Position numbers and translations under genes: made by a program
The notes under the pieces: generated by a model
The model's database searches: none
What the model was told of the DNA's origin: nothing
Seen by the model: only the letters and a program-made list of their open reading frames with translations
Shown: positions 56,545-64,000 of the stretch, one piece after another
Layout of the letters: each line of letters starts with the position of its first letter
Position numbering within the stretch: position 1 is the first letter of the stretch
Origin: Candidatus Thiodiazotropha sp. (ex Codakia rugifera)
GTDB taxonomy: Bacteria > Pseudomonadota > Gammaproteobacteria > Chromatiales > Chromatiaceae
Reading direction: 5' to 3'
Assembly: GCA_025656675.1 (NCBI GenBank)
Contig: JAHXHN010000002.1
Location: 248,001-312,000, forward strand
Length of the DNA: 64,000 nucleotides

Positions 56545-57027
56545 ATGCCCCATGCAAGTCCACTGCAACGTGTACTCATACCCTGTGTACTGTTGCTTCT
56601 TTCAATATCGGCAGCGGCTGAACAGGTTGATTTCGAATTACAGGGGCTGGATGGTAAAAACTATCGCCTCTCTGACTACCGTGGAAAGTGGGTGTTGGTG
56701 AACTACTGGGCAACTTGGTGTCCACCCTGCAGGGAGGAGCTGCCGGAACTGGAAGTCTTTCACAATAATCATAAGGATAATGATGCGGTCGTATTGGGTG
56801 TGGCTATGGAACGTATTGAAATGCCGCGCTTGAAGGCTTTTGTCGACGAGCAGTTTCTCAGTTATCCCATTTTGTTGACCAAACCAACTGCTCGCACGGA
56901 ACTGGGTAGAGTGCCTGGACTGCCCACATCATTTTTGGTCAATCCTGAAGGTGAATTGGTTGCTCGCCAGGTAGGTCCGGTGACCCTGGAAGATCTAGAG
57001 AGTTTTATAGACAACAAGGACAATTAA
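56545..57027 (+). CDS. TlpA/ResA-like extracytoplasmic thioredoxin
   Basis: 160 residues with signal peptide (RVLIPCVLLLLSISAAA). Thioredoxin fold with WATWCPPCREE, and the cis-proline loop GLPTSFLV. Such proteins reduce disulfides in the periplasm, for example during cytochrome c maturation. GGAGAG precedes the ATG. First gene of a run of five closely spaced genes. Confidence 0.92.
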   Translation: MPHASPLQRVLIPCVLLLLSISAAAEQVDFELQGLDGKNYRLSDYRGKWVLVNYWATWCPPCREELPELEVFHNNHKDNDAVVLGVAMERIEMPRLKAFVDEQFLSYPILLTKPTARTELGRVPGLPTSFLVNPEGELVARQVGPVTLEDLESFIDNKDN

Positions 57028-57038
57028 GGAGGAGAGTG

Positions 57039-57572
57039 ATGTCTCGTTACACTTTGTTCTTGATTTTACTGTTACTGATCTTTGGTGATGTCAGTGCGGC
57101 AACCCGTGATCCTGGTAATCACTTTTTTGATCAGTCACTCGGGGATTTCAGCGATGAGCTTGAGCTGGCCAAAGAGGAGGGCAAAAAGGGGATATTGATC
57201 ATGTTCGAGATGGACGAGTGCCCCTTCTGCCATCGCATGAAAACCCGGGTCCTTAATCAGGTTGAAGTGCAGGACTATTACAAACAGCATTTTCTTATCT
57301 ATACGGTGGACATAGAAGGTGATGTTGAGATCGCAGATTTTCATGGAGAGGCGATGAAAGAGAAGGATTTTGCATTTAAAAAGCATCGGGTCCGGGCTAC
57401 GCCGGTGTTCGGGTTTTTTGATACTGAAGGCAATATCATGACCCGCTTTACTGGTGCTACCAATGATGCCAGGGAGTTCCTGTGGCTTGGTGAATTTGTA
57501 GTGAATGATCACTACAAGTCGACAAATTTTTCACGATATAAGAGAGCAAAGAAAAAGGAACTCAGGAAATAG
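57039..57572 (+). CDS. SoxW-like periplasmic thioredoxin-fold protein
   Basis: 177 residues; ATG 57039 follows AAGGAGGAG. Signal peptide (LFLILLLLIFGDVSA), then a thioredoxin-like domain with MFEMDECPFCHRMK and RATPVFGFFD. It resembles SoxW and thioredoxin-2-like thiol proteins. The C-terminus is very basic (YKRAKKKELRK). The stop overlaps the start of the TolC-like gene by one base. Confidence 0.85.
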   Translation: MSRYTLFLILLLLIFGDVSAATRDPGNHFFDQSLGDFSDELELAKEEGKKGILIMFEMDECPFCHRMKTRVLNQVEVQDYYKQHFLIYTVDIEGDVEIADFHGEAMKEKDFAFKKHRVRATPVFGFFDTEGNIMTRFTGATNDAREFLWLGEFVVNDHYKSTNFSRYKRAKKKELRK

Positions 57573-58882
57573 TGAGTAGATTCCTTCGCCAGGTGGCCCG
57601 CAGATACGGATTGCTTTTACAGACATTTGCTGTGTGTTTTTGTCAATCGGTAGTGGCGGTGGAGCCACTGCCTTCACCACTGACCTTGCAATACGCATTG
57701 GAGCTGGCGGACCAGGCGCATCCTGAGTGGAGCTTGGCCGATGCTGGCTTGATGCAAGCTCAAGCTCATCGAACACAGGTTTTTGCAAACGACGACATGC
57801 ATATTGCCTTGACTGCAGAGTTACGTGCTATCGAACCGTCGGAAATTGCTGTTTACGATACCCGCAATGATAGCCTGGCCCGACTCAGCCTCAGTAAACA
57901 ACTCTATGATTTTGGGCGAACCGCTCATGCTGAAGAGGCGGCTGAAGCTGGCTTAGAGTCCCAACAGTGGCAGCTGCTTGAGGTACGACAACAGCGCAGG
58001 CTGGATGTGATGGCGCGATTCTTCGATGTTTTGTTAGCCGATCTTGAGTATGCCAGAGACAATGAGGCGCTCTCCATCGACTATATTCGTTTCGACAGGG
58101 CACGGACAAAAAATGAGCTGGGAAAGGTTTCAGATATCGAAATGTTGGAGCTAGAGAGTAGTTACCAATTGTCCCGCCGTAAATTGACGGCCAGCCGAAA
58201 TCGACAGCGTATTACCCGCTCCCAGTTAGCGATCAGTCTCAATCGTCCATTGGACCTCCCCGGTGATCTGGAATCCCCGGAGTTTGGGAAAATCCAGGAG
58301 TTTCCGGATATTGAGCCATTGGTTGAGTTGGCGTTGAGAGAGAATCCCAGGCTCAAGATGCTGCATGCCGCACTGCAGGCTGCACAGAAACAGTTGCAGG
58401 CCAGTGAGGCTGAAGACAACCCGGTCTTGCGTGCAGAGTTGGAAGCCGCTGCCTATAAGCGTGAGTTAGGCGGCCGTAATCCCCTGACCGCCGCACTTGT
58501 GTTTGAATTACCGCTTTATCAGGGTGATAGGGTAGAGGCCAGAGTCGCTGAACAGCGTGCCCTGGTTCAACAGAAACAGGCAGAATTGTCTGTGTATGAG
58601 TTGGCACTAAGACAACAAATATTGGACTATTGGTTAGAGTTGGACAGACTGCGAATCGAGTTGGAGGGGTTGCATGTAACGGGAGATTTTCGTGATCTTT
58701 ACCTCGATCGCAGCCGTACGCTCTATGACCTGGATATGGCAACTGACTTGGGTGACTCGATGACGCAGATTGCCGATATTCAGTTCGAACGGGCGAAGAA
58801 CGCATACCAGATTCAGTTGATCCAGGCCCGTATTAAAGCACTCACGGGCGATATGTTGGTACCGCAAGAAGAAAAGCATTGA
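57572..58882 (+). CDS. TolC-family outer-membrane efflux protein
   Basis: 436 residues, GTG start overlapping the previous stop; signal peptide ends near VVAVEP. Two TolC repeats with long helices (LTLQYALELADQAHPEW; PLVELALRENPRLKMLHAALQAAQKQL). It forms an outer-membrane channel. The next gene encodes the adaptor; no inner-membrane pump follows. Confidence 0.88.
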   Translation: MSRFLRQVARRYGLLLQTFAVCFCQSVVAVEPLPSPLTLQYALELADQAHPEWSLADAGLMQAQAHRTQVFANDDMHIALTAELRAIEPSEIAVYDTRNDSLARLSLSKQLYDFGRTAHAEEAAEAGLESQQWQLLEVRQQRRLDVMARFFDVLLADLEYARDNEALSIDYIRFDRARTKNELGKVSDIEMLELESSYQLSRRKLTASRNRQRITRSQLAISLNRPLDLPGDLESPEFGKIQEFPDIEPLVELALRENPRLKMLHAALQAAQKQLQASEAEDNPVLRAELEAAAYKRELGGRNPLTAALVFELPLYQGDRVEARVAEQRALVQQKQAELSVYELALRQQILDYWLELDRLRIELEGLHVTGDFRDLYLDRSRTLYDLDMATDLGDSMTQIADIQFERAKNAYQIQLIQARIKALTGDMLVPQEEKH

Positions 58883-58902
58883 TGAAAAGGGGGAGGGTGA
58901 AA

Positions 58903-59667
58903 ATGAAGGTGCTGATGATTGTCTGTCTGCTGGTAAGTGGTCAGCTGGCTGCCCAGGACCTGGAGGCAGTGACAGATTGGTCTAACCGGGTTGAGCTGAC
59001 TACCCTGGTCAGCGGCATGGTGGGCCGGGTGAATACGGCAGTGGGTGCTACGGTCAGTCGTGGAGAGCTGCTTTTGGAATTGGATCAGCGTCGATTCAAA
59101 ACCAAACTTGCAGCAGCTGAATCACGGCTTGAAGCGGTCACTCAACAGAATAGCGAAGCGAAGCGTGAACTCGACCGTGCGCTGGAGCTCTATGACCGGA
59201 CGCTGCTATCGGATCATGAACGTAAACAGGCAGAGATTGAAGCGGCTACGTCTGATGCAGCTTACAGAGAAGCTGAAGCGAAGCTGGTCAAGATCCGGTT
59301 ACAGAGGGAGTACAGTCGAATAACAGCACCGTTTGACGGCCTCGTCGAGGCTATCCATGTACAGCCTGGGCAGGCCGTGGTAAATCGTTTTAGCACGATG
59401 CCCTTATTGACCCTTATAGATAACAGTCACATGAAAGCAATCGCTGAATTCGATCAACGGACAGCCCCTCAGCTGAAGATGGGAATGGCGGTAAAGGTTG
59501 GCGTTCGTGGTCAATGGGTGAACGGAGAGATTGTCCGGCTTGGCATGCAACCGGTAACGCAGGATGCGAATGGGCCTCGCTTTAGCCTGGAGGTTGGTTT
59601 TACACCGCAGGCGGGGATGCAGTTGCGTGCGGGCGAGAAGGTTGTGGTGAGGTTAAAGGATGAGTGA
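58903..59667 (+). CDS. Periplasmic adaptor (membrane fusion) protein
   Basis: 254 residues from ATG 58903, after GGAGG with a 6-base gap; signal peptide MKVLMIVCLLVSGQLAA. Lipoyl/hairpin architecture: VSGMVGRVNTAVGATVSRGELLLELD, a helical hairpin, then SRITAPFDGLVEAIHVQPGQAV. Shorter than RND adaptors (~370), lacking most of the membrane-proximal domain. It overlaps the acylphosphatase gene by eight bases. Confidence 0.88.
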   Translation: MKVLMIVCLLVSGQLAAQDLEAVTDWSNRVELTTLVSGMVGRVNTAVGATVSRGELLLELDQRRFKTKLAAAESRLEAVTQQNSEAKRELDRALELYDRTLLSDHERKQAEIEAATSDAAYREAEAKLVKIRLQREYSRITAPFDGLVEAIHVQPGQAVVNRFSTMPLLTLIDNSHMKAIAEFDQRTAPQLKMGMAVKVGVRGQWVNGEIVRLGMQPVTQDANGPRFSLEVGFTPQAGMQLRAGEKVVVRLKDE

Positions 59668-59956
59668 TCAGCTTGAGAAAGGGATGCAGACTATTTGTGT
59701 CCGATGCCATGTTGCCGGACGAGTCCAGGGGGTTTTTTACCGGGCCTCGGCGCGCCACGAGGCCCAGCAACTGGGGGTCAAGGGCTATGCCAGAAATCTA
59801 CAGGATGGCCGTGTGGAGATCGTAGCCTGTGGCAGTGTCAGTGCAGTGGCCACTCTACGGGAGTGGTTGCGTAAAGGACCCGCCAACGCTCAGGTGAGCG
59901 GTGTCTCCTGCGAAACCCTCGATTTTCATGACTACCAGCAATTCACCATTGGTTGA
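59660..59956 (+). CDS. acyP: Acylphosphatase
   Basis: 98 residues. Catalytic Arg in GRVQGVFYRAS and Asn in GYARNLQDGRVEI. Hydrolyses acyl phosphates such as acetyl or carbamoyl phosphate. It starts inside the adaptor gene, so translation is coupled. Confidence 0.94.
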   Translation: MSDQLEKGMQTICVRCHVAGRVQGVFYRASARHEAQQLGVKGYARNLQDGRVEIVACGSVSAVATLREWLRKGPANAQVSGVSCETLDFHDYQQFTIG

Positions 59957-59990
59957 TCCATTGTCTCAGCCAAGATATCCATTATGTCGT

Positions 59991-60773
59991 TTATTGTGAA
60001 TAGCCTGGTTTGTCCAAGGGTCTGAATCGCATCGTTTTATCCTCTTGACCGATAGGCGATGTTTCCGTTTGGGGTGCATAAGTGGTCTGTGTGGCTTGTT
60101 TTTGGGGACTCAATGGAAGCTGTTCTGTTTCCTGAACTTTGTCGGCGGGGTAACTGAACGGTGCGAGGGGCTGTTGAATTACCGGGGTCTGCTGCTGTGG
60201 GTCTTTGGTTATGACGGGTTGTGCTGCTGCTTTAACCGGTACTGCTGTCACAGGTGATTCTTTCTCTGTGGGTTGCATGGTATCCAGAGGTCGAAAGCGA
60301 TAACTCTCCTGATGGACAGGCTGATAGGTCGTAGTGGCTACAGGTGATTGTTGACGGTTTGGTCGGTTGTTGACATGCTCGGTTGTGGTTGGTTGAGGTT
60401 GCACTGGTGCGACTGCAGGCGTCTGCGGTTGAGGATCACCCTGTGGTAAAGCAGGATGACCGCTGTTCGGTATTTGGCCTGGATAGCCGTAATTTAAAGG
60501 TGGTTGTGGATAGGGGTTTCCTGGATAGCCATACACGGGAGGGTAGCCAGGAGGAGGTGGAGGCGCATACCGGTAGTTGTCGTAACCGTCACGGTATCGG
60601 TTAGAGCCGCCGAACATGTTACGCATCGGGTTGGGCATGCCATTCATCATATGACCGGGATTGACATTGAATTGCCTGCCACTGTTTGAAGACTCGTACT
60701 GGGGTTCGCCTGCTTGAAGGTGAGTGGTGATCAATAGTGTGCAACAAACTGTTGGCCATACCATGCATCTCAT
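59991..60773 (-). CDS. Secreted Pro/Tyr/Gln-rich low-complexity protein
   Basis: 260 residues from ATG 60773, which has GAGGAA upstream (a TTG at 60788 is less likely). Signal peptide (MVWPTVCCTLLITTHLQA), then a Gly/Tyr/Pro-rich stretch (YAPPPPPGYPPVYGYPGNP) and a Pro/Gln/Thr-rich rest with a repeated motif YRFRPLDTMQPTE / MRFRPLDKPGYSQ. No enzymatic domain. Possibly an envelope or surface protein. Confidence 0.7.
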   Translation of the reverse strand: MRCMVWPTVCCTLLITTHLQAGEPQYESSNSGRQFNVNPGHMMNGMPNPMRNMFGGSNRYRDGYDNYRYAPPPPPGYPPVYGYPGNPYPQPPLNYGYPGQIPNSGHPALPQGDPQPQTPAVAPVQPQPTTTEHVNNRPNRQQSPVATTTYQPVHQESYRFRPLDTMQPTEKESPVTAVPVKAAAQPVITKDPQQQTPVIQQPLAPFSYPADKVQETEQLPLSPQKQATQTTYAPQTETSPIGQEDKTMRFRPLDKPGYSQ

Positions 60774-60841
60774 TATTGGATTCCTCAACTCGAATGGGTC
60801 GTTTTATACTATTTTCAACACTTAGATAATACACCAACCTT

Positions 60842-61555
60842 ATGCAACTACCACCGCTTAGCAATGGCCGTATTCTTAAGCGCTATAAGCGATTTCTTGC
60901 TGATATTGAGTTGCCGGGGGGTGAAGTGATTACTGTTCACTGCCCAAATACCGGTAGTATGCTTGGATGTTGGCAACCAGGTGCACCCGTCCAGATCAGC
61001 CACAGTGACAATCCACGTCGAAAACTGGCCTGGACCTTGGAGCGAATCGATATGGGTAATGGTTGGGTCGGTGTTCACACCGGTCGTACCAACCCGGTCA
61101 TCGAGGAGGCGATCGAGTGTGGGGGAATAACGACACTGACTGGCTACAGAGCAATTCGCCGAGAAGCGACATTCAATCCGGACGCTGCTGAGAAGTCCAG
61201 GTTCGATTTCTATCTTTCCCAGGGCGACCAGCCTGATGCGTGGGTTGAAGTTAAGAATGTCACCTTGTGGCAAGGTGATGGGTTGAGCTTTCCCGATGCG
61301 GTGACAGAAAGGGGTCGAAAACACCTGGATTCACTTGCAGAGGCGTGTCATCAAGGTTTTAGAGGTGTCATGGTGTACGCCCTGAATCGCTCAGAGGGAG
61401 ACTGTTTCCATCCTGCTGACGAGATCGATAAGCGGTATGGAGAGACCTTGCGTCGTGTTGTGCGTGAAGCAGGTGTTGAGGTCGTAGCCGTACGCATCGA
61501 GCATGGCTCAAATTCCATGGGTGTGACTGGCGAGGTTCCTGTGGTATTGGATTGA
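60842..61555 (+). CDS. sfsA: DNA/RNA nuclease SfsA
   Basis: 237 residues, normal length. N-terminal OB-like part (LKRYKRFLADIEL; VHCPNTGSMLGC) and the nuclease core FDFYLS ... WVEVKNVTLW, FPDAVTERGRKHLDSL. Formerly known as a sugar-fermentation stimulation protein. Confidence 0.95.
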   Translation: MQLPPLSNGRILKRYKRFLADIELPGGEVITVHCPNTGSMLGCWQPGAPVQISHSDNPRRKLAWTLERIDMGNGWVGVHTGRTNPVIEEAIECGGITTLTGYRAIRREATFNPDAAEKSRFDFYLSQGDQPDAWVEVKNVTLWQGDGLSFPDAVTERGRKHLDSLAEACHQGFRGVMVYALNRSEGDCFHPADEIDKRYGETLRRVVREAGVEVVAVRIEHGSNSMGVTGEVPVVLD

Positions 61556-61647
61556 ACCCGAATCAGGCGCAATGGCGACAATAAAATGGGTGTTAACAGA
61601 CCCTGGTATAGGGCACCACACTAGGTAGCCGGACTGATAGGGTGTGA

Positions 61648-62487
61648 TCAGTAGCCCATTGAGGCGAGATCCAGGCCGGAGGGGATATCTGGCAGTGAGC
61701 TGAGGCCGCTCAGGATTTCACCATCGGGTTGCAGGCTGAGCCATCTGTAACCTGGGGGCGTTGCATCGATGGCAAAATCATCTTCCCCCGCTGTAAACTG
61801 AACGCAGGTAGAAGGTGTCCCCATGAGTTTGACGCCCTTGTAAACGGTCTCGAACACTTGATGAATATGCCCACACAGAACCGCCTTGACTTGTGGGTGG
61901 TCTACTACCAGGTCAAAAAAGCTATCCGGATTCTGCAATACCATAGTATCCATCCAGCGGCTGCCCACAGGCAGTGGATGGTGATGCATACAGATCAAGG
62001 TGTGTTTGTCGGGATGTGCTTCCAGCAGTACTTTAAGCAGTGCTAACTGGCTCTCATCGATTCGCCCACCATCATTGTTGGGTATGGTGGAGTCAAGAAA
62101 GATCAGTGACCAGCCCTTTGCTTGAACGCTGGAAATGCAGTGTACGTTGTCCTGGTTCAGTAGCTGCTTCATCTTACCCGGCAGGTCATGGTTGCCAGGA
62201 AGGCAGTAACTTGGAATCTCGGTCAGTCTCAATCTGCCAAGCAGACGCTTGTAACCACTGTCAGAGGCATCGTGGACCAGATCGCCTGTCGCCAGCAGGA
62301 GATCGGGTGTGCCGGTTTCCATCAGTGCCTGGGCCAATACCTGATCGAATGTCTCCAGGGTATTGATTCCCAGCAGGCAGCGGGATGGATCGGCATAGAG
62401 GTGACTGTCTGTCAGTTGCAGCACCTTCAGACTCTCATCAGGGAGCTGCTGAAACGTCACTAGCTTATTGTCAGGACTGCTGCCCAT
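61648..62487 (-). CDS. cpdA: 3',5'-cyclic-AMP phosphodiesterase CpdA
   Basis: 279 residues from ATG 62487, giving the usual length; the frame extends to 62592. Class III metallophosphoesterase motifs in order: QLTDSHLY, ATGDLVHD, LPGNHDLPG, CMHHHPLP, LCGHIHQ. It hydrolyses cAMP, lowering Crp activity. Confidence 0.92.
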   Translation of the reverse strand: MGSSPDNKLVTFQQLPDESLKVLQLTDSHLYADPSRCLLGINTLETFDQVLAQALMETGTPDLLLATGDLVHDASDSGYKRLLGRLRLTEIPSYCLPGNHDLPGKMKQLLNQDNVHCISSVQAKGWSLIFLDSTIPNNDGGRIDESQLALLKVLLEAHPDKHTLICMHHHPLPVGSRWMDTMVLQNPDSFFDLVVDHPQVKAVLCGHIHQVFETVYKGVKLMGTPSTCVQFTAGEDDFAIDATPPGYRWLSLQPDGEILSGLSSLPDIPSGLDLASMGY

Positions 62488-62725
62488 AGAGCGGTTCACA
62501 TTTCTGTTTTTTAGTCTGACGAGCAATTTGATTCTCCAGACCTCATCAGGATCCTTTACATATTGCCATAATAGTAGATCAGGATTTGCCAAAGCAAAAA
62601 CCGATATTTTACTTCTTTGCCCTAAGGTTAGGGATTATTCCACATTCTTCATCTATTTCTGTTGAGGCGTTAACATTTTTTAAGCCAATTAGTTTTTTCT
62701 ATCTTATCGGCTACACTGTTAGGTT

Positions 62726-63676
62726 ATGACACTTAATGAACTCCGTTATATCGTTGCAGTGGCTCAAAAACGCCATTTTGGACATGCTGCGGAGGCTTGT
62801 TATGTGAGCCAACCCACTCTCAGTGTGGCCGTAAAGAAGCTGGAAGAGGAGCTGGGTGTTGGCTTGTTTGAACGTGGTCAGGGGGAAGTGAGTCTCACCG
62901 TCGCGGGAGGACGGATAGTGACCCAGGCACAGCGGGTATTGGAAGAAGCCGGCATGATACGCCAACTGGCCAGTCAGAGTGTGGATCAGCTGGTCGGACC
63001 GTTAAGGGTGGGTGCCATCTATACCGTTGGACCCTATCTATTCCCCCATTTGGTACCGGTACTCAATCAACAAGCCAGCGAAATGCCCCTGGTTATCCGA
63101 GAGAATTACACCACGATACTGACAGAACAGCTCAAGCAAGGCGAGTTGGATGTCATCATCATCTCCTATCCTTACAATGAGCCAGGTATCGTTACGCGAC
63201 CTCTCTACGATGAATCGTTTTCAGTGTTATTGCCGGTGAAGCATCCGCTCAGTGCATTTGAGACGATAACAGTGCAACAACTGCAGGATGAAGATGTGCT
63301 TTTACTCGGTGAAGGGCACTGCTTTCGTGAACAGGTCAAGCAGATCTGCCCTGGCTGTCTGAGCAAGGGTAACGGCGATAATAATTTGCAGAAGAATCTG
63401 GAAGGTAGTTCATTGGAGACTATCCGTTATATGGTGGCCAGTGGTATCGGTGTTACCGTCTTGCCGGATACGGCAATCGGTGTGGAGTACCTGCGTTGGG
63501 ATCTACTCACTACCCGGCCCCTTGCGGTTGAATCCCCTCAGCGTCGGGTGGTATTGGCATGGCGTAAGAGTTTCCCCCGTCCAGAGGCCGTTAACCTGCT
63601 CTGGGAGTCGATTCGCTCATGTGATTTGAATGGTGTCAAGCTCGTGTCAGAGCCCATCCATCTGGCTGTTGGTTAA
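62726..63676 (+). CDS. oxyR: Hydrogen-peroxide sensor OxyR
   Basis: 316 residues, LysR family. N-terminal helix-turn-helix (FGHAAEACYVSQPTLSVAVK) and effector domain with the redox pair in GEGHCFREQVKQIC, spaced nine residues as Cys199 and Cys208 in E. coli OxyR. Oxidation forms the disulfide that activates peroxide-defence genes. Its stop lies inside a repeat element end. No katG or ahpC nearby. Confidence 0.93.
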   Translation: MTLNELRYIVAVAQKRHFGHAAEACYVSQPTLSVAVKKLEEELGVGLFERGQGEVSLTVAGGRIVTQAQRVLEEAGMIRQLASQSVDQLVGPLRVGAIYTVGPYLFPHLVPVLNQQASEMPLVIRENYTTILTEQLKQGELDVIIISYPYNEPGIVTRPLYDESFSVLLPVKHPLSAFETITVQQLQDEDVLLLGEGHCFREQVKQICPGCLSKGNGDNNLQKNLEGSSLETIRYMVASGIGVTVLPDTAIGVEYLRWDLLTTRPLAVESPQRRVVLAWRKSFPRPEAVNLLWESIRSCDLNGVKLVSEPIHLAVG

Positions 63677-63873
63677 ACCCAGATTCCGCAGTTGACCGTT
63701 GTAATCTGATGTAAGGTAGTGAAATGCCGTATCAAGTGATGAATTTTTGCCACACCCATTGGATTAGTGTTAACAGGTCCTAGGGGAATAACCATTAACG
63801 GCGAACACTGTCTTGCCGGGTACGCTGGGATTTCCCACAAATCCATGTTCAACGGCGGATTCTAGGTTAAATC
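63671..63873. mobile_element. MITE-like element with ~27-bp terminal inverted repeats
   Basis: The left end 63671-63697 pairs with the right end 63847-63873; core GATTCCGCAGTTGACC against GAATCCGCCGTTGAAC. 203 bases, without coding capacity. The oxyR stop (TAA 63674-63676) and the SDR stop (63867-63869, minus strand) both lie inside the terminal repeats. Same family as 43176-43360 and 11094-11123. Confidence 0.6.
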
Positions 63874-64000
63874 ACCCTGTCATTTCCGCCATCCACCGGT
63901 ATCTGCGCCCCTGTTGTTTTGCTGAACCTTTGATCACAAAGTTCCGTCGCCAGCTCAGCGACATCCTGACTGGTGATTTCACATCCCAACAGGTTGCGTT
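63867..64000 (-). CDS. Short-chain dehydrogenase/reductase, C-terminal end (partial)
   Basis: The last 43 codons of a minus-strand gene that runs off the window. The sequence RNLLGCEITSQDVAELATEL followed by TGAQIPVDGGNDRVI is the standard C-terminus of SDR enzymes. The catalytic part is outside, so the substrate cannot be guessed. Confidence 0.75.
   Translation of the reverse strand, partial: RNLLGCEITSQDVAELATELCDQRFSKTTGAQIPVDGGNDRVI

Noticed and set aside
56280..56579. 99-codon minus-strand frame upstream of the TlpA-like gene.
   Set aside because: No ribosome site, no recognised family, and it would run over the TlpA start region.

Overview
The window comes from a free-living-type gammaproteobacterial chromosome. 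Supporting signs are rpoH with the sigma-32 'RpoH box', an ftsY-ftsE-ftsX-rpoH block next to rsmD/coaD, Hda with an N-terminal clamp motif, SfsA, CpdA, OxyR, BolA and a complete bioB-bioF-bioH-bioC-bioD cluster. The hda / wrbA / arsC / yihY neighbourhood matches the order I know from Pseudomonas. By gene style (TRAP transporters with TatT, NorE-like oxidase subunit, GspA/GspB, SoxW-like thioredoxin) I would guess a Chromatiales-like, possibly sulfur-oxidising lineage; that placement is inference only. No rRNA, CRISPR array, IS transposase or complete prophage is visible.

Layout. 1-10 kb: A-type Fe-S carrier, FAD oxidoreductase, an exported rhodanese plus YyaL-like protein (with an added DsbD-alpha-like domain), Sel1 protein, GspA/GspB, HDOD protein, ComF. 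10-14.6 kb: biotin synthesis operon. 14.7-23.4 kb: rpoH with a CIRCE operator in its leader, ftsX/E/Y, an M16 peptidase pair, rsmD, coaD, ferredoxin. 23.3-30 kb: gamma-glutamyltranspeptidase, an Lpp/OprI-type lipoprotein facing an L,D-transpeptidase, ParA, STAS protein, ychF and a tRNA-Met(CAT). 30-34 kb: selO, then an AraC/NmrA pair followed by a degenerate copy of the selO 3' end. 34-40 kb: NorE/NorF-like pair, an unknown coiled-coil protein, Amt, QueD, a phosphopantetheinyl transferase, and an EamA exporter with an unusual leader (small ORF, hairpin, intrinsic terminator).

40-47.6 kb: a minus-strand TRAP cluster (TatT, DctP, cupin, DctQ, DctM) and an alanine/Na+ symporter. 47.7-51.7 kb: glutaredoxin, BolA, Hda, WrbA, ArsC, YihY. 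51.7-56.5 kb is an accessory-looking patch: an A+T-rich gap, a 700-residue phage tail-fibre-like SGNH hydrolase without phage neighbours, and a PilZ-like protein. 56.5-60 kb: two extracytoplasmic thioredoxins, TolC-like and membrane-fusion proteins lacking a pump, acylphosphatase. 60-64 kb: Pro-rich secreted protein, SfsA, CpdA, OxyR and the tail of an SDR gene.

The most interesting items are the CIRCE element on rpoH, the attenuator-like leader of the EamA gene, a small non-autonomous repeat family (two elements with ~26-bp inverted ends plus one solo end) whose ends coincide with stop codons, the duplicated selO tail around an AraC/NmrA cassette, the orphan tail-fibre-like esterase, and an intrinsic terminator lying inside the signal-peptide codons of ggt.
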